6,432 nt of DNA from contig JACDAO010000553.1 of NCBI GenBank assembly GCA_013695405.1, positions 1 through 6,432 on the forward strand. The letters are read 5' to 3'. The notes beneath the pieces were generated by a model, which made no database searches, was not told the origin of the DNA, and was given only the letters and a program-made list of their open reading frames with translations. Below are positions 1 to 6,208 of the stretch, in pieces. The stretch is from Acidobacteriota bacterium. GTDB taxonomy: Bacteria; Acidobacteriota; Vicinamibacteria; Vicinamibacterales; Vicinamibacteraceae. Positions within the stretch are counted from its first letter, which is position 1. Every line of letters begins with the position of its first letter. The position numbers and the translations under genes are program-made.

Positions 1-419
1 GTCTCGCGGTTGGCCTGCCGATCGCGGCGGCAGGACAGCTGCTGCGGATCTGGGCCGCCGGCCATCTCGAGAAGAGTCGCGAGGTGACCTCGTCGGGCCC
101 CTACCGCCTGACCCGACACCCGCTCTACCTCGGCTCGGTGCTGATGGGCGCGGGGCTGGCGGTGGCGGCGCGACACTGGCTGGTCGCGTCGCTGATCGCC
201 ACCTATTTCGCAGCCACGCTGTGGACCGCGATCCGCACCGAGGAAGCGTATCTGCGCGCGACCTTCGGCGTCGCATACGACCACTACGCTGGCGGGTCGT
301 CGGCGAGCGTCAGCCGCCGGTTCAGCATCGGGCGGGCCTGGCGCAACAAGGAGTATCGGGCACCGATCGGGCTGGCCGCGCTGGCCGCGTACCTGTTCTG
401 GCGCGCGCTGCATCGGTAA
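1..419 (+). CDS. Isoprenylcysteine/phospholipid methyltransferase-family membrane protein (5' truncated)
   Basis: This is the C-terminal 138 residues of an integral membrane protein; the reading frame is open from base 3 and the start lies upstream of the window. Two family hallmarks are visible. The motif GPYRLTRHPLYLG (bases 96-134) matches the GPY...RHPxYxG signature of the ICMT/PEMT-type methyltransferases. The segment EEAYLRATFGVAYDHY (from base 240) matches the EExxLxxxFGxxYxxY signature that helps form the S-adenosylmethionine pocket. Between them lie hydrophobic stretches suited to membrane helices, and a last hydrophobic segment precedes the terminal Arg. Known enzymes of this fold methylate prenyl-cysteine carboxylates or phospholipid head groups. 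Bacterial members are mostly uncharacterised, so the substrate here is unknown. The next gene, 256 bases downstream on the same strand, is unrelated, so no operon is evident. The family call is firm; the reaction is inferred. Confidence 0.82.
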   Translation, partial: LAVGLPIAAAGQLLRIWAAGHLEKSREVTSSGPYRLTRHPLYLGSVLMGAGLAVAARHWLVASLIATYFAATLWTAIRTEEAYLRATFGVAYDHYAGGSSASVSRRFSIGRAWRNKEYRAPIGLAALAAYLFWRALHR

Positions 420-500
420 GCGTTCCGCGCCACTCCCCGGTGATTCGCCGGTCGCCCTCGGTACGGGCCGTCTCGCCCCGTCATGGCCCCCATCATGTTC

Positions 501-530
501 TTGACATTGATTGGGGCAGGCCCCACTCTA
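501..530 (+). promoter_or_regulatory. Possible promoter upstream of the Oar-like gene (weak)
   Basis: A perfect TTGACA lies at 501-506 in the 256-base gap. No good TATAAT follows at 16-18 bases; the nearest candidates around 524-532 (CACTCT, TCTAGC) match poorly. If it is a promoter, it either needs an activator or uses another sigma factor. The rest of 420-675 holds no gene that I can support. Confidence 0.22.
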
Positions 531-547
531 GCGTCCATTCCGGTGCA

Positions 548-565
548 GGTGCCCTTTCGGGCGCC
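548..565 (+). other. Small hairpin in the leader of the Oar-like gene
   Basis: GGTGCCC (548-554) can pair with GGGCGCC (559-565) around a TTTC loop, giving 7 bp with one G-U pair. It lies about 110 bases upstream of the start codon. No T-run follows, so it is not a convincing terminator for the methyltransferase gene. It is probably a leader structure or a by-product of high GC. Confidence 0.3.
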
Positions 566-663
566 AGTCAGCCGGCGCCGGCACGGGCCGCCCGCCTGCT
601 GATTCCCGTTCCGGGCTGTCGCGTCTCCAGTGGCGTGGTTGCCCGGTTTTCGTGTTTCTACGC

Positions 664-669
664 AGGAGG
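664..669 (+). promoter_or_regulatory. Ribosome binding site that fixes the Oar-like start
   Basis: A perfect AGGAGG sits six bases upstream of the GTG at 676. An upstream in-frame GTG at 652 would place this site inside the coding region and would add eight residues, three of them consecutive Arg, ahead of an otherwise standard signal peptide. The 676 start is therefore preferred. Confidence 0.88.
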
Positions 670-675
670 TGGATC

Positions 676-3600
676 GTGAATGTTCGTCTCTCCAGGCTCG
701 GTCAGAGCCTGCTGGCGGCCGTGCTGTTGGTGACAGCGCCCGGCCTGGCCGCCGCACAGACCGGCACATCGTCGCTCGCCGGGACGGTTACCGACGACCA
801 GAAGAGTGCCGTTCCCGGCGCCGCGGTCACGGTCGCCAGCACCACGACCGGGTTGTCGCGCGATGTCGTCACCAACGAGAACGGCGGCTACCAGTTGGTG
901 GCGCTGCCGCCGGGGGCCTACAAGGTCACGGTGTCCCTGGCCGGATTCAAGACGAGCGTGGTCGACACGGTGCAACTGGGGACGGACTCCGCCCAGCGGC
1001 TCGATGTGGTGCTGGCCGTCGGCGGCATCGAGGAAAGCGTCCAGGTGCAGGCCGAGGCTCCGATCATCAACTCGACCGATGCCAGCCTCGGCAACGTGAT
1101 CGGCACGCGGCAGATCCTCAGCCTCCCGCTGGAAGCACGTAATCCGGTCGGCCTGCTGTCGCTGCAGACCGGCGTGGTGTTCATTCCGCGCAACAACCCG
1201 GAGACCACCGTCGATCCGCGCTACGGCGCGGTGAGCGGCGCGCGTGCCGACCAGGGCAACGTCACACTCGACGGCATCGATGTCAACGACGGGCAGAACC
1301 AGAATGCCTTCACGTCGGTCCTGCGCCTGACGCTCGACTCGGTGCAGGAGTTTCGCGTCACCACCAGCAGCTACGGTGCCGACGCCGGCCGTTCGAGCGG
1401 CCCGCAGGTCTCGCTGATCACCAAGAGCGGCACCAACAGCGTCCGGGGCTCCGGGTACTACGTCAACCGCGACACGCAGTTCTCGTCCAACGAGTACTTC
1501 AACAAACTCTCGCAGCTCAAGGCCGGCAACGAGAGCAAGCCACCGCTGCTCAACAAGAACATCTTCGGCGGGTCCGTGGGCGGGCCGATCGCCAAGGACC
1601 GGGCCTTCTACTTCGTCAATTACGAGGGGCTGAAGGAGAAGCGCGAGTCGGTCGTGGAGCGGGCGGTCCCCTCGGCGGCGATGCGCGACGGGGTGCTGAC
1701 TTATCGCTGCGCGACGGCGTCGGCCTGCCCCGGGGGAGCCGTGCAGGGCTTGGCCAACACCCACCAGATTCCGGCCGGCTCCTACGGGCTGACGCCGGCC
1801 GAACTGCGGCGCGTGGACCCGACCGGACTCGGGGCCAACCTGGCCGCGTCGCAGTACTGGCAGCAGTATCCGCTGCCGAACTTCGACGGGCGTGACGGCG
1901 CCAACATCATGGGCTTCAGGTTTCCGGCGCCGCTCGACAACCAGTTCAATACCTATATCGCGCGCGGCGACTACCGCATCACCTCGGCGCAGTCGCTGTT
2001 CACGCGGTTCAACACGCAGCGCGACGAGATCGTGACGGTGCCGCAGTTCCCAGGGTCGCCGGCCAACACCACCCGCGAAGTGGCCAACTGGGGCTTTGCG
2101 ACCGGTCATGACTGGGTGCTGGGATCGAACATGGTCAACACGTTTCGCGCCGGGTACACCAAGATCGACAGCGCGACGCTGGGGCGGCAGACGGCCCGCG
2201 CGGTGGTCTTCCGCTTCCTCGACAACTACGAGGCGCTCACCGCCACCTCTGGCCGTGAACTGGGTACCTTCAACGTCGTCAACGACTTCTCGTGGATCAA
2301 GGGCAGTCACACGATGAAGGTGGGAACCAACCTGCGCTGGCTGCGGAACGACACGTTCACCAATGCGTCGTCATTCTTCGGCGGATCCGCCAACGGATCG
2401 TGGACCTCCGGCGTCGGGCGGCGGTACATGCCGGGCGGCGCCTGCCCGGCGCCGGCCAACTGCGCGGGGCTGCCGGCGGTGGCCGCGAACGGACAGGCCA
2501 CGTACGCCGACACGTTCATCAATTTGATTGGGGCAGTCACCCAGACGACTGCGCGCTACAACTACACCATCGATGGCGGCGTACTGGCGGAAGGCGCGCC
2601 GCTGCCGCGCCAGTACGTGGCCAACGAGTACGAGGTCTACGTGCAGGACCAGTGGCGTATCGGTGAGAACTTCACGCTCACCGGCGGGCTGCGCTACAGC
2701 CTGTTTCCCCCGGTCTACGAGGGCAACGGCCAGCAGGTCGTGCCCAACGTCAACATCGGCAACTGGTTCGACCAGCGCGCCCGGAACATGGCGGCAGGCG
2801 TCCCGTCCAGTGGCGACCCGATCATCTCCTTTGTCCCGGGCGGCGCGGCCAACGACGGGCCGGCCTGGTATCAGTACGACAAGAACAACTTCGCGCCGCG
2901 CGCCAGCTTCGCCTGGACGGTGACCCCGAAGACGGTCGTGCGCGGCGGCTACTTCCTGGTCTACGACCGGATCGGGTCCGGCCTGGCCACGCAGTTCAAC
3001 GACGTCGGGTCGTTCGGCCTGGCCACGCAGTTGAGCAGCCCGTTCGGCGCCAACAACGAGACCAGCACGGCGATCCGCTTCAGGGACATCGGGACGATTC
3101 CGACGACCTATCCCGGCCCGCCCCCCGCGTCGTTCCCGGCCACGCCACTGCTCGGAACCGGAGTAATCACCTCGGCCATCGACCAGAACTTGCGTACGCC
3201 CTACTCGCACGCCTACAACCTCACCCTGAGCCGCGACCTCGGGAAGAATTTCTCGATCGACGCGACCTACGTCGGCCGCCAGGGCCGGAACCTGATGGTC
3301 CGTCGGGACGCAGCCATGCCGCTCAACCTCACGGACCCGGCCTCGGGCGTGGACTATTTCACCGCGGCCAATCAGCTGATTCTCGGCGCTCAGGCCAACG
3401 GCGTCGCCAATCTCGCACCGATCCCGTATTGGGAGAACCTCTTTCCCGGCGCGGCGCGCGGCGGGCTGACGGCGACCCAGGCGATGGCCGGCGTGTTCCT
3501 GGCCAACGGGCCCGACTACATCACCGCGCTGTACGACGCCGACCAGTCCTGCCTGCCGTCGTGCAGCCGGTTCGGACCTTTCGCCTACTTCAACCAGCAG

Positions 3601-4443
3601 TACGACTCGCTGGCGGTGCAGAGTTCGCTGGCCAGGTCTGGCTACAACTCGCTGCAGATGTCGCTGCGCAAGCGCTACAGCAGCAACTACCAGTTCGACG
3701 CCAATTACACCTACGCAGTGGCCAAGGACCACGGCTCCGCGGTGGAACGGGGTTCGTCGTTCGGCAATTTCGCGGCCGGCGGCTACTCGGGCTTCCTGGT
3801 CAACTCGTGGGCGCCCGATCTGCAGTACTCGTTCGCCGACTTCGACGTCCGCCACCAGGTCAACGTCAACGCCCTGTCCGAGCTGCCGTTCGGCAGCGGC
3901 AAGGCGTTCGGCACCAACGCCGGACCGGTGCTCAATGCGCTGATCGGCAACTGGTCGGTGTCTGGCATCTACCGCTGGACCAGCGGCTTCCCGTTCAACG
4001 TCTACAACTGCCGCTCGTGCTGGGCGACAAACTGGAACATCCAGGGGAATGCGGTCCTGCTCAATCCCGACCGGCTGCCGGAACTCGAGCGGACCCCCAA
4101 TGCGGTCGGCGGGCAGCCGAGCCCGTACGCCAATGCCACCGAGGCGTTGACCGCGTTCCGTCGCGCCACCCCTGGCGAATCGGGTGTGCGCAACCTGCTG
4201 CGGGGCGATGGCTACTTCGGGATCGATGCCAGCCTCGGCAAGGCGTTCACCATGCCGTTCGGCCACCGGCTGATGTTCCGGTGGGATGTTTTCAATCTCA
4301 CCAACTCGGTGCGGTTCGACACCGCGACGCTGGACATGTTCCCGGACATCGCCACGTCGTTCGGCCGCTACAACGGCACGCTGGCCGGCTGTGACGGCGC
4401 CGCCAACCGCTGCATGCAGCTCAACCTGCGGTACGAGTTCTGA
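676..4443 (+). CDS. Oar-like TonB-dependent outer-membrane protein with carboxypeptidase-regulatory-like domain
   Basis: This is a complete 1255-residue protein. Residues 1-27 form a signal peptide with a positive N-region, a hydrophobic core (LLAAVLLVTAPGLAAA) and an AAA|Q cleavage site. Residues 29 to about 120 are a CarboxypepD_reg-like beta-sandwich (LAGTVTDDQ..., GGYQLVALPPGAYKVTVSLAGF). A plug-like region follows, with VTLDGIDVNDG at 196-206 and VQEFRV at 223-228. The remaining roughly 1000 residues are rich in alternating aromatic beta-strands, and the chain ends in NLRYEF with the terminal Phe recognised for barrel assembly. This order matches the Oar/TonB-dependent receptor class abundant in Acidobacteriota, where members are thought to import or bind large glycans, peptides or other bulky ligands. 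I see no clear TonB box. The ligand cannot be read from the sequence. All ten cysteines fall in five close pairs, and a short internal repeat lies near bases 2972-3032. The downstream gene is convergent. Family and cell location are well supported; the substrate is unknown. Confidence 0.93.
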   Translation: MNVRLSRLGQSLLAAVLLVTAPGLAAAQTGTSSLAGTVTDDQKSAVPGAAVTVASTTTGLSRDVVTNENGGYQLVALPPGAYKVTVSLAGFKTSVVDTVQLGTDSAQRLDVVLAVGGIEESVQVQAEAPIINSTDASLGNVIGTRQILSLPLEARNPVGLLSLQTGVVFIPRNNPETTVDPRYGAVSGARADQGNVTLDGIDVNDGQNQNAFTSVLRLTLDSVQEFRVTTSSYGADAGRSSGPQVSLITKSGTNSVRGSGYYVNRDTQFSSNEYFNKLSQLKAGNESKPPLLNKNIFGGSVGGPIAKDRAFYFVNYEGLKEKRESVVERAVPSAAMRDGVLTYRCATASACPGGAVQGLANTHQIPAGSYGLTPAELRRVDPTGLGANLAASQYWQQYPLPNFDGRDGANIMGFRFPAPLDNQFNTYIARGDYRITSAQSLFTRFNTQRDEIVTVPQFPGSPANTTREVANWGFATGHDWVLGSNMVNTFRAGYTKIDSATLGRQTARAVVFRFLDNYEALTATSGRELGTFNVVNDFSWIKGSHTMKVGTNLRWLRNDTFTNASSFFGGSANGSWTSGVGRRYMPGGACPAPANCAGLPAVAANGQATYADTFINLIGAVTQTTARYNYTIDGGVLAEGAPLPRQYVANEYEVYVQDQWRIGENFTLTGGLRYSLFPPVYEGNGQQVVPNVNIGNWFDQRARNMAAGVPSSGDPIISFVPGGAANDGPAWYQYDKNNFAPRASFAWTVTPKTVVRGGYFLVYDRIGSGLATQFNDVGSFGLATQLSSPFGANNETSTAIRFRDIGTIPTTYPGPPPASFPATPLLGTGVITSAIDQNLRTPYSHAYNLTLSRDLGKNFSIDATYVGRQGRNLMVRRDAAMPLNLTDPASGVDYFTAANQLILGAQANGVANLAPIPYWENLFPGAARGGLTATQAMAGVFLANGPDYITALYDADQSCLPSCSRFGPFAYFNQQYDSLAVQSSLARSGYNSLQMSLRKRYSSNYQFDANYTYAVAKDHGSAVERGSSFGNFAAGGYSGFLVNSWAPDLQYSFADFDVRHQVNVNALSELPFGSGKAFGTNAGPVLNALIGNWSVSGIYRWTSGFPFNVYNCRSCWATNWNIQGNAVLLNPDRLPELERTPNAVGGQPSPYANATEALTAFRRATPGESGVRNLLRGDGYFGIDASLGKAFTMPFGHRLMFRWDVFNLTNSVRFDTATLDMFPDIATSFGRYNGTLAGCDGAANRCMQLNLRYEF
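2972..3032 (+). repeat. Imperfect tandem repeat inside the Oar-like gene
   Basis: The 18-base word at 2979-2996 recurs exactly at 3015-3032. Both copies are preceded by the same 7 bases (2972-2978 and 3005-3011), and the second copy carries three extra bases (3012-3014). It is in frame and encodes GSGLATQF followed by GSFGLATQL. It looks like a short duplication in a barrel loop or strand, although related receptors may carry similar peptide wording here. Confidence 0.6.
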
Positions 4444-4450
4444 CGCCGAG

Positions 4451-4486
4451 CCCGAGCGACCCAGCCGCGCGGGCGGGTCGCTCGGG
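4451..4486. terminator. Shared hairpin between convergent genes
   Basis: CCCGAGCGACCC (4451-4462) is perfectly complementary to GGGTCGCTCGGG (4475-4486). The 12-base loop can add three inner pairs (4464-4466 with 4472-4474). It begins 7 bases after the stop of the Oar-like gene and 31 bases beyond the stop of the opposite-strand gene, so it can serve both transcripts. Neither strand has a T-run, so it may act as an RNA-stabilising or factor-assisted end rather than a classic intrinsic terminator. Confidence 0.6.
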
Positions 4487-4517
4487 TCGGGCTGTCACGC
4501 GTCGGTCCAGTGATCCG

Positions 4518-5546
4518 TTACGGCATCTTCGCGTACATGTCCGGGACCGTGAACCCCCAGCTCTTCAACTGACGCGCCCACGGTCCGAGGTCGGCCCTCG
4601 TGATGCGCGCCACATCCATCGAAATGATCTCCGGCACGTCCTGTTTGAGATGCACCTTGTCGATGATGCGCTGGACCGACTCGTAGCCCCACATGTAGGT
4701 AGGCTGGGCAAGCAGCACCGGGACAAGCCCTTTGTCCACATACACGAGCTGCGCGGGTAGTGCACCGACTGCGACGATCTTGACCTTCGTCGGACCGAGA
4801 TCCGACAACAGCCTCGGCGTGAAGAGCGGCCATCCGCCGACCATCGCCCAGCCCTGGATCTGCGGGTTTGCCTTCTGCACGCGGACCACTTCGGCGGCCG
4901 CGTCCCTCACCGTTTCGGCGTGGTTGAAGGTGCCGACGATCCTGATGCCCGGATTCTTTGCGGCTTCCTTCTTGACCCCGTCCACCCGCTTGCGCAGGTT
5001 CGGCGCGTTCGGGTTGCCCGCGAGGATCGCCACCGAGCCCTTCTTGCCAATCTGTGCGGCCAGCTCGCGCATCAGCGTCTCCCCCGTCTTCTCGTCATCC
5101 ATGCCGTAGAACGCGAAGCGTTTCGACTCGGCCGCGTCGCTGTCGAATGTCATCACCGGCACCCCGCGAGCGACGGCATCGTCGATCGCGCCGGTGACCT
5201 TCTCGGCGTCGGAACACGAAATCAGGATGGCGCTCACGCCTTCGGTGACCGCCTGTGCAATCTTCTGCGCCTGGACCTGTCCGTCTTCGTCGGACGGCGT
5301 CATCCAGACGATCTCGATGGGGATGCCGTGCCGCAGCGCGAGTTCCTGCGCGGCGGTCTCAGCGCCTTTGCGCGCCGACAAAAAGATCGGGTTCGACGCG
5401 CTTTTCGCGATCATCGCGATCCGCAGACCTGGAGCGCGCGCCGGGGCGGTTGTCGCCGCCGGCGCGCCCTGCTGCTCGCCACTGCATCCGCTCAGCCAGC
5501 CCGCGACCACCATCACGATCAGCGCGGTCGTCACTCGTGACTTCAT
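4518..5546 (-). CDS. Sugar-type ABC transporter substrate-binding lipoprotein (RbsB-like, periplasmic binding protein family 4)
   Basis: This is a complete 342-residue protein. Residues 1-21 form a lipoprotein signal ending in the lipobox LSGC, with Cys21 as the lipidation site. An Ala/Pro/Thr-rich linker (22-40) follows, then a two-lobe type I binding-protein fold. The segment RIAMIAKSASNPIF (42-55) aligns with the first strand of ribose-binding protein, keeping Asn52 and Phe55. GVPVMTFDSDA (128-138) carries the conserved sugar-contacting Asp135, GMDDEKTG is at 148-155, and LLAQPTYMWGYESV (278-291) keeps the hinge-side Gln281. The ATG at 5546 was chosen because GGGAGG precedes it by five bases and it starts exactly at the signal peptide; an upstream in-frame GTG at 5573 has no such site. 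No permease or ATPase gene is in the window, so it may be an orphan component. The family's usual C-lobe Asp is replaced by Gly261 (AVGALP), so the ligand may not be a typical pentose. Family call is firm; ligand is unknown. Confidence 0.9.
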   Translation of the reverse strand: MKSRVTTALIVMVVAGWLSGCSGEQQGAPAATTAPARAPGLRIAMIAKSASNPIFLSARKGAETAAQELALRHGIPIEIVWMTPSDEDGQVQAQKIAQAVTEGVSAILISCSDAEKVTGAIDDAVARGVPVMTFDSDAAESKRFAFYGMDDEKTGETLMRELAAQIGKKGSVAILAGNPNAPNLRKRVDGVKKEAAKNPGIRIVGTFNHAETVRDAAAEVVRVQKANPQIQGWAMVGGWPLFTPRLLSDLGPTKVKIVAVGALPAQLVYVDKGLVPVLLAQPTYMWGYESVQRIIDKVHLKQDVPEIISMDVARITRADLGPWARQLKSWGFTVPDMYAKMP

Positions 5547-5551
5547 CTCTG

Positions 5552-5557
5552 CCTCCC
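5552..5557 (-). promoter_or_regulatory. Ribosome binding site of the substrate-binding gene
   Basis: Read on the minus strand this is GGGAGG, five bases before the ATG at 5546. It decides the start in favour of that ATG over the GTG nine codons upstream. Confidence 0.82.
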
Positions 5558-5597
5558 GCACAGTGCCGTTCACCCACCAGGACTGTCCTCTTGTGGC

Positions 5598-5631
5598 CCC
5601 GCACGAGCCGCGCCGCGAAGGGACGTGCGGG
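5598..5631 (-). other. Hairpin in the leader of the substrate-binding gene
   Basis: CCCGCACG (5598-5605) and CGTGCGGG (5624-5631) are perfect 8-bp arms around an 18-base spacer. On the minus strand this would sit about 50 bases upstream of the start codon. It could be a leader hairpin or a protein-binding site; no known riboswitch consensus is recognised. Confidence 0.4.
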
Positions 5632-5765
5632 TGCGACGCTTCTGAGGCATCACCTCAACTGGCCAGGATTCGCGGATTGAGCCGCCAGAATATCCGGAAT
5701 CCCAGATGCGGGCGCGACAAATTCTGACGGCATCTGTACCGGAATCTTGGCCGCCTGCCGGTCGC

Positions 5766-5796
5766 TTGACGCCCTCGCCGTATGCCCGTGTATAAT
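5766..5796 (+). promoter_or_regulatory. Promoter of the tRNA-Val/tRNA-Asp unit
   Basis: TTGACG (5766-5771) and a perfect TATAAT (5791-5796) are separated by 19 bases, slightly longer than the usual 17. Transcription would start near 5803, about 63 bases before the first tRNA. The perfect -10 in such GC-rich sequence, upstream of tRNA genes, makes this convincing. Confidence 0.7.
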
Positions 5797-5804
5797 CTGC
5801 AGTC

Positions 5805-5829
5805 TGCCGCATGTGGGTCTGGTGCGGCA
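5805..5829 (+). other. First hairpin of the tRNA leader
   Basis: TGCCGCA (5805-5811) pairs perfectly with TGCGGCA (5823-5829), plus one inner U-G pair and a 9-base loop. It would start almost at the predicted 5' end of the transcript. Confidence 0.5.
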
Positions 5830-5853
5830 TCCGGCCTGCGCTCGCGGGCCGGA
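5830..5853 (+). other. Second hairpin of the tRNA leader
   Basis: CCGGCC (5831-5836) pairs with GGCCGG (5847-5852). The stem extends inward by three pairs (one U-G) to a GCTC loop and outward by one T-A pair, about 10 bp in all. It abuts the first hairpin and ends 12 bases before tRNA-Val. Confidence 0.55.
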
Positions 5854-5865
5854 ACCAGCCGGACA

Positions 5866-5941
5866 GGGCGGTTAGCTCAGTTGGTAGAGCACCGGTCTTA
5901 CACACCGGCTGTCACAGGTTCGAGTCCTGTACCGCCCACCA
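5866..5941 (+). tRNA. tRNA-Val (anticodon TAC)
   Basis: The full cloverleaf can be drawn. The acceptor stem GGGCGGT pairs with ACCGCCC (5931-5937). The D stem is GCTC/GAGC, and the anticodon stem CCGGT/ACCGG encloses the loop CTTACAC with anticodon TAC at 5899-5901. The T stem ACAGG/CCTGT encloses TTCGAGT. The discriminator is A5938, and the CCA end is encoded at 5939-5941. It reads GUA and, by wobble, other valine codons. It is probably co-transcribed with the tRNA-Asp 75 bases downstream. Confidence 0.98.
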
Positions 5942-5943
5942 TC

Positions 5944-5987
5944 CGTCGCGTTGGTGGCGACGATGGCGAATCGGATGGCTTGCCATC
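5944..5987 (+). other. Structured spacer between the two tRNAs
   Basis: Two consecutive hairpins are possible: CGTCGC/GCGACG (5944-5949 with 5957-5962), and GATGGC/GCCATC (5974-5979 with 5982-5987) around only TT. An alternative pairs CGATGGC (5961-5967) with GCCATCG (5982-5988). They may help separate and process the tRNAs. Confidence 0.4.
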
Positions 5988-6016
5988 GGGCGCTGGACTC
6001 GAACGGCACGTATTGC

Positions 6017-6093
<77 letters not shown>

Positions 6094-6120
6094 CTCCACA
6101 TCTTGTCCCGCAATCGTCTG

Positions 6121-6150
6121 CAGCCGGTGAGCCGAAAGGCGCACTGGCTG
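6121..6150 (+). terminator. GAAA-capped hairpin after the tRNA pair, likely transcript end
   Basis: CAGCCGGTG (6121-6129) pairs with CACTGGCTG (6142-6150) with one G-U pair. After an A/G mismatch, GCC/GGC (6131-6133 with 6138-6140) closes a GAAA tetraloop. The G-U pair and GNRA loop form only in plus-strand RNA, so it belongs to the tRNA transcript. No T-run follows, so termination may need a factor, or the hairpin may block trimming enzymes. Confidence 0.5.
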
Positions 6151-6186
6151 GGTTGCCGACGCACGTCGAGGGGGATCGGGAGCTGC

Positions 6187-6191
6187 AGGAG
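6187..6191 (+). promoter_or_regulatory. Shine-Dalgarno sequence before an alternative in-frame ATG
   Basis: AGGAG lies five bases upstream of the ATG at 6197, which is in frame with the ArsR gene without an intervening stop. This start would add 16 residues, and its mRNA would have to begin upstream of the predicted arsR promoter, so it is not the preferred start. Confidence 0.4.
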
Positions 6192-6208
6192 TGACCATGA
6201 CCACGGTC

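Larger units (their letters stand above)
5547..5765. other. Non-coding region upstream of the substrate-binding gene
   Basis: I see no gene here. On the minus strand it is the leader and presumed promoter region of the substrate-binding gene, but no convincing -35/-10 pair was found. It contains a hairpin (5598-5631), a 5-bp inverted repeat TGAGG/CCTCA (5643-5657), a direct repeat CCGGAATC (5694-5701 and 5739-5746) and an inverted repeat CAGATGC/GCATCTG (5703-5709 and 5730-5736). These are weak operator candidates. Confidence 0.5.

Noticed and set aside
652..675. Upstream GTG start for the Oar-like protein
   Set aside because: The perfect AGGAGG lies inside this extension and points to the GTG at 676, where the signal peptide begins.
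658..2310. Long open frame (550 codons) on the minus strand opposite the Oar-like gene
   Set aside because: It is antisense to a clearly coding gene, rich in Arg, Gly, Val and His, with no recognisable domain. It is typical of GC-rich shadows.
507..2536. The 13-base word TTGATTGGGGCAG occurs at 507-519 and 2524-2536
   Set aside because: One 13-base match is expected by chance fairly often in a window of this size, and the second copy is inside a coding region.
2371..4266. Long open frame (631 codons) on the minus strand opposite the Oar-like gene
   Set aside because: Same reason: low-complexity Arg/Val/Gly composition, no motif, and it overlaps a well-supported gene.
5547..5573. Upstream GTG start for the substrate-binding protein
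   Set aside because: No ribosome binding site precedes it, and it would put nine extra residues before a normal lipoprotein signal. The ATG at 5546 has GGGAGG.
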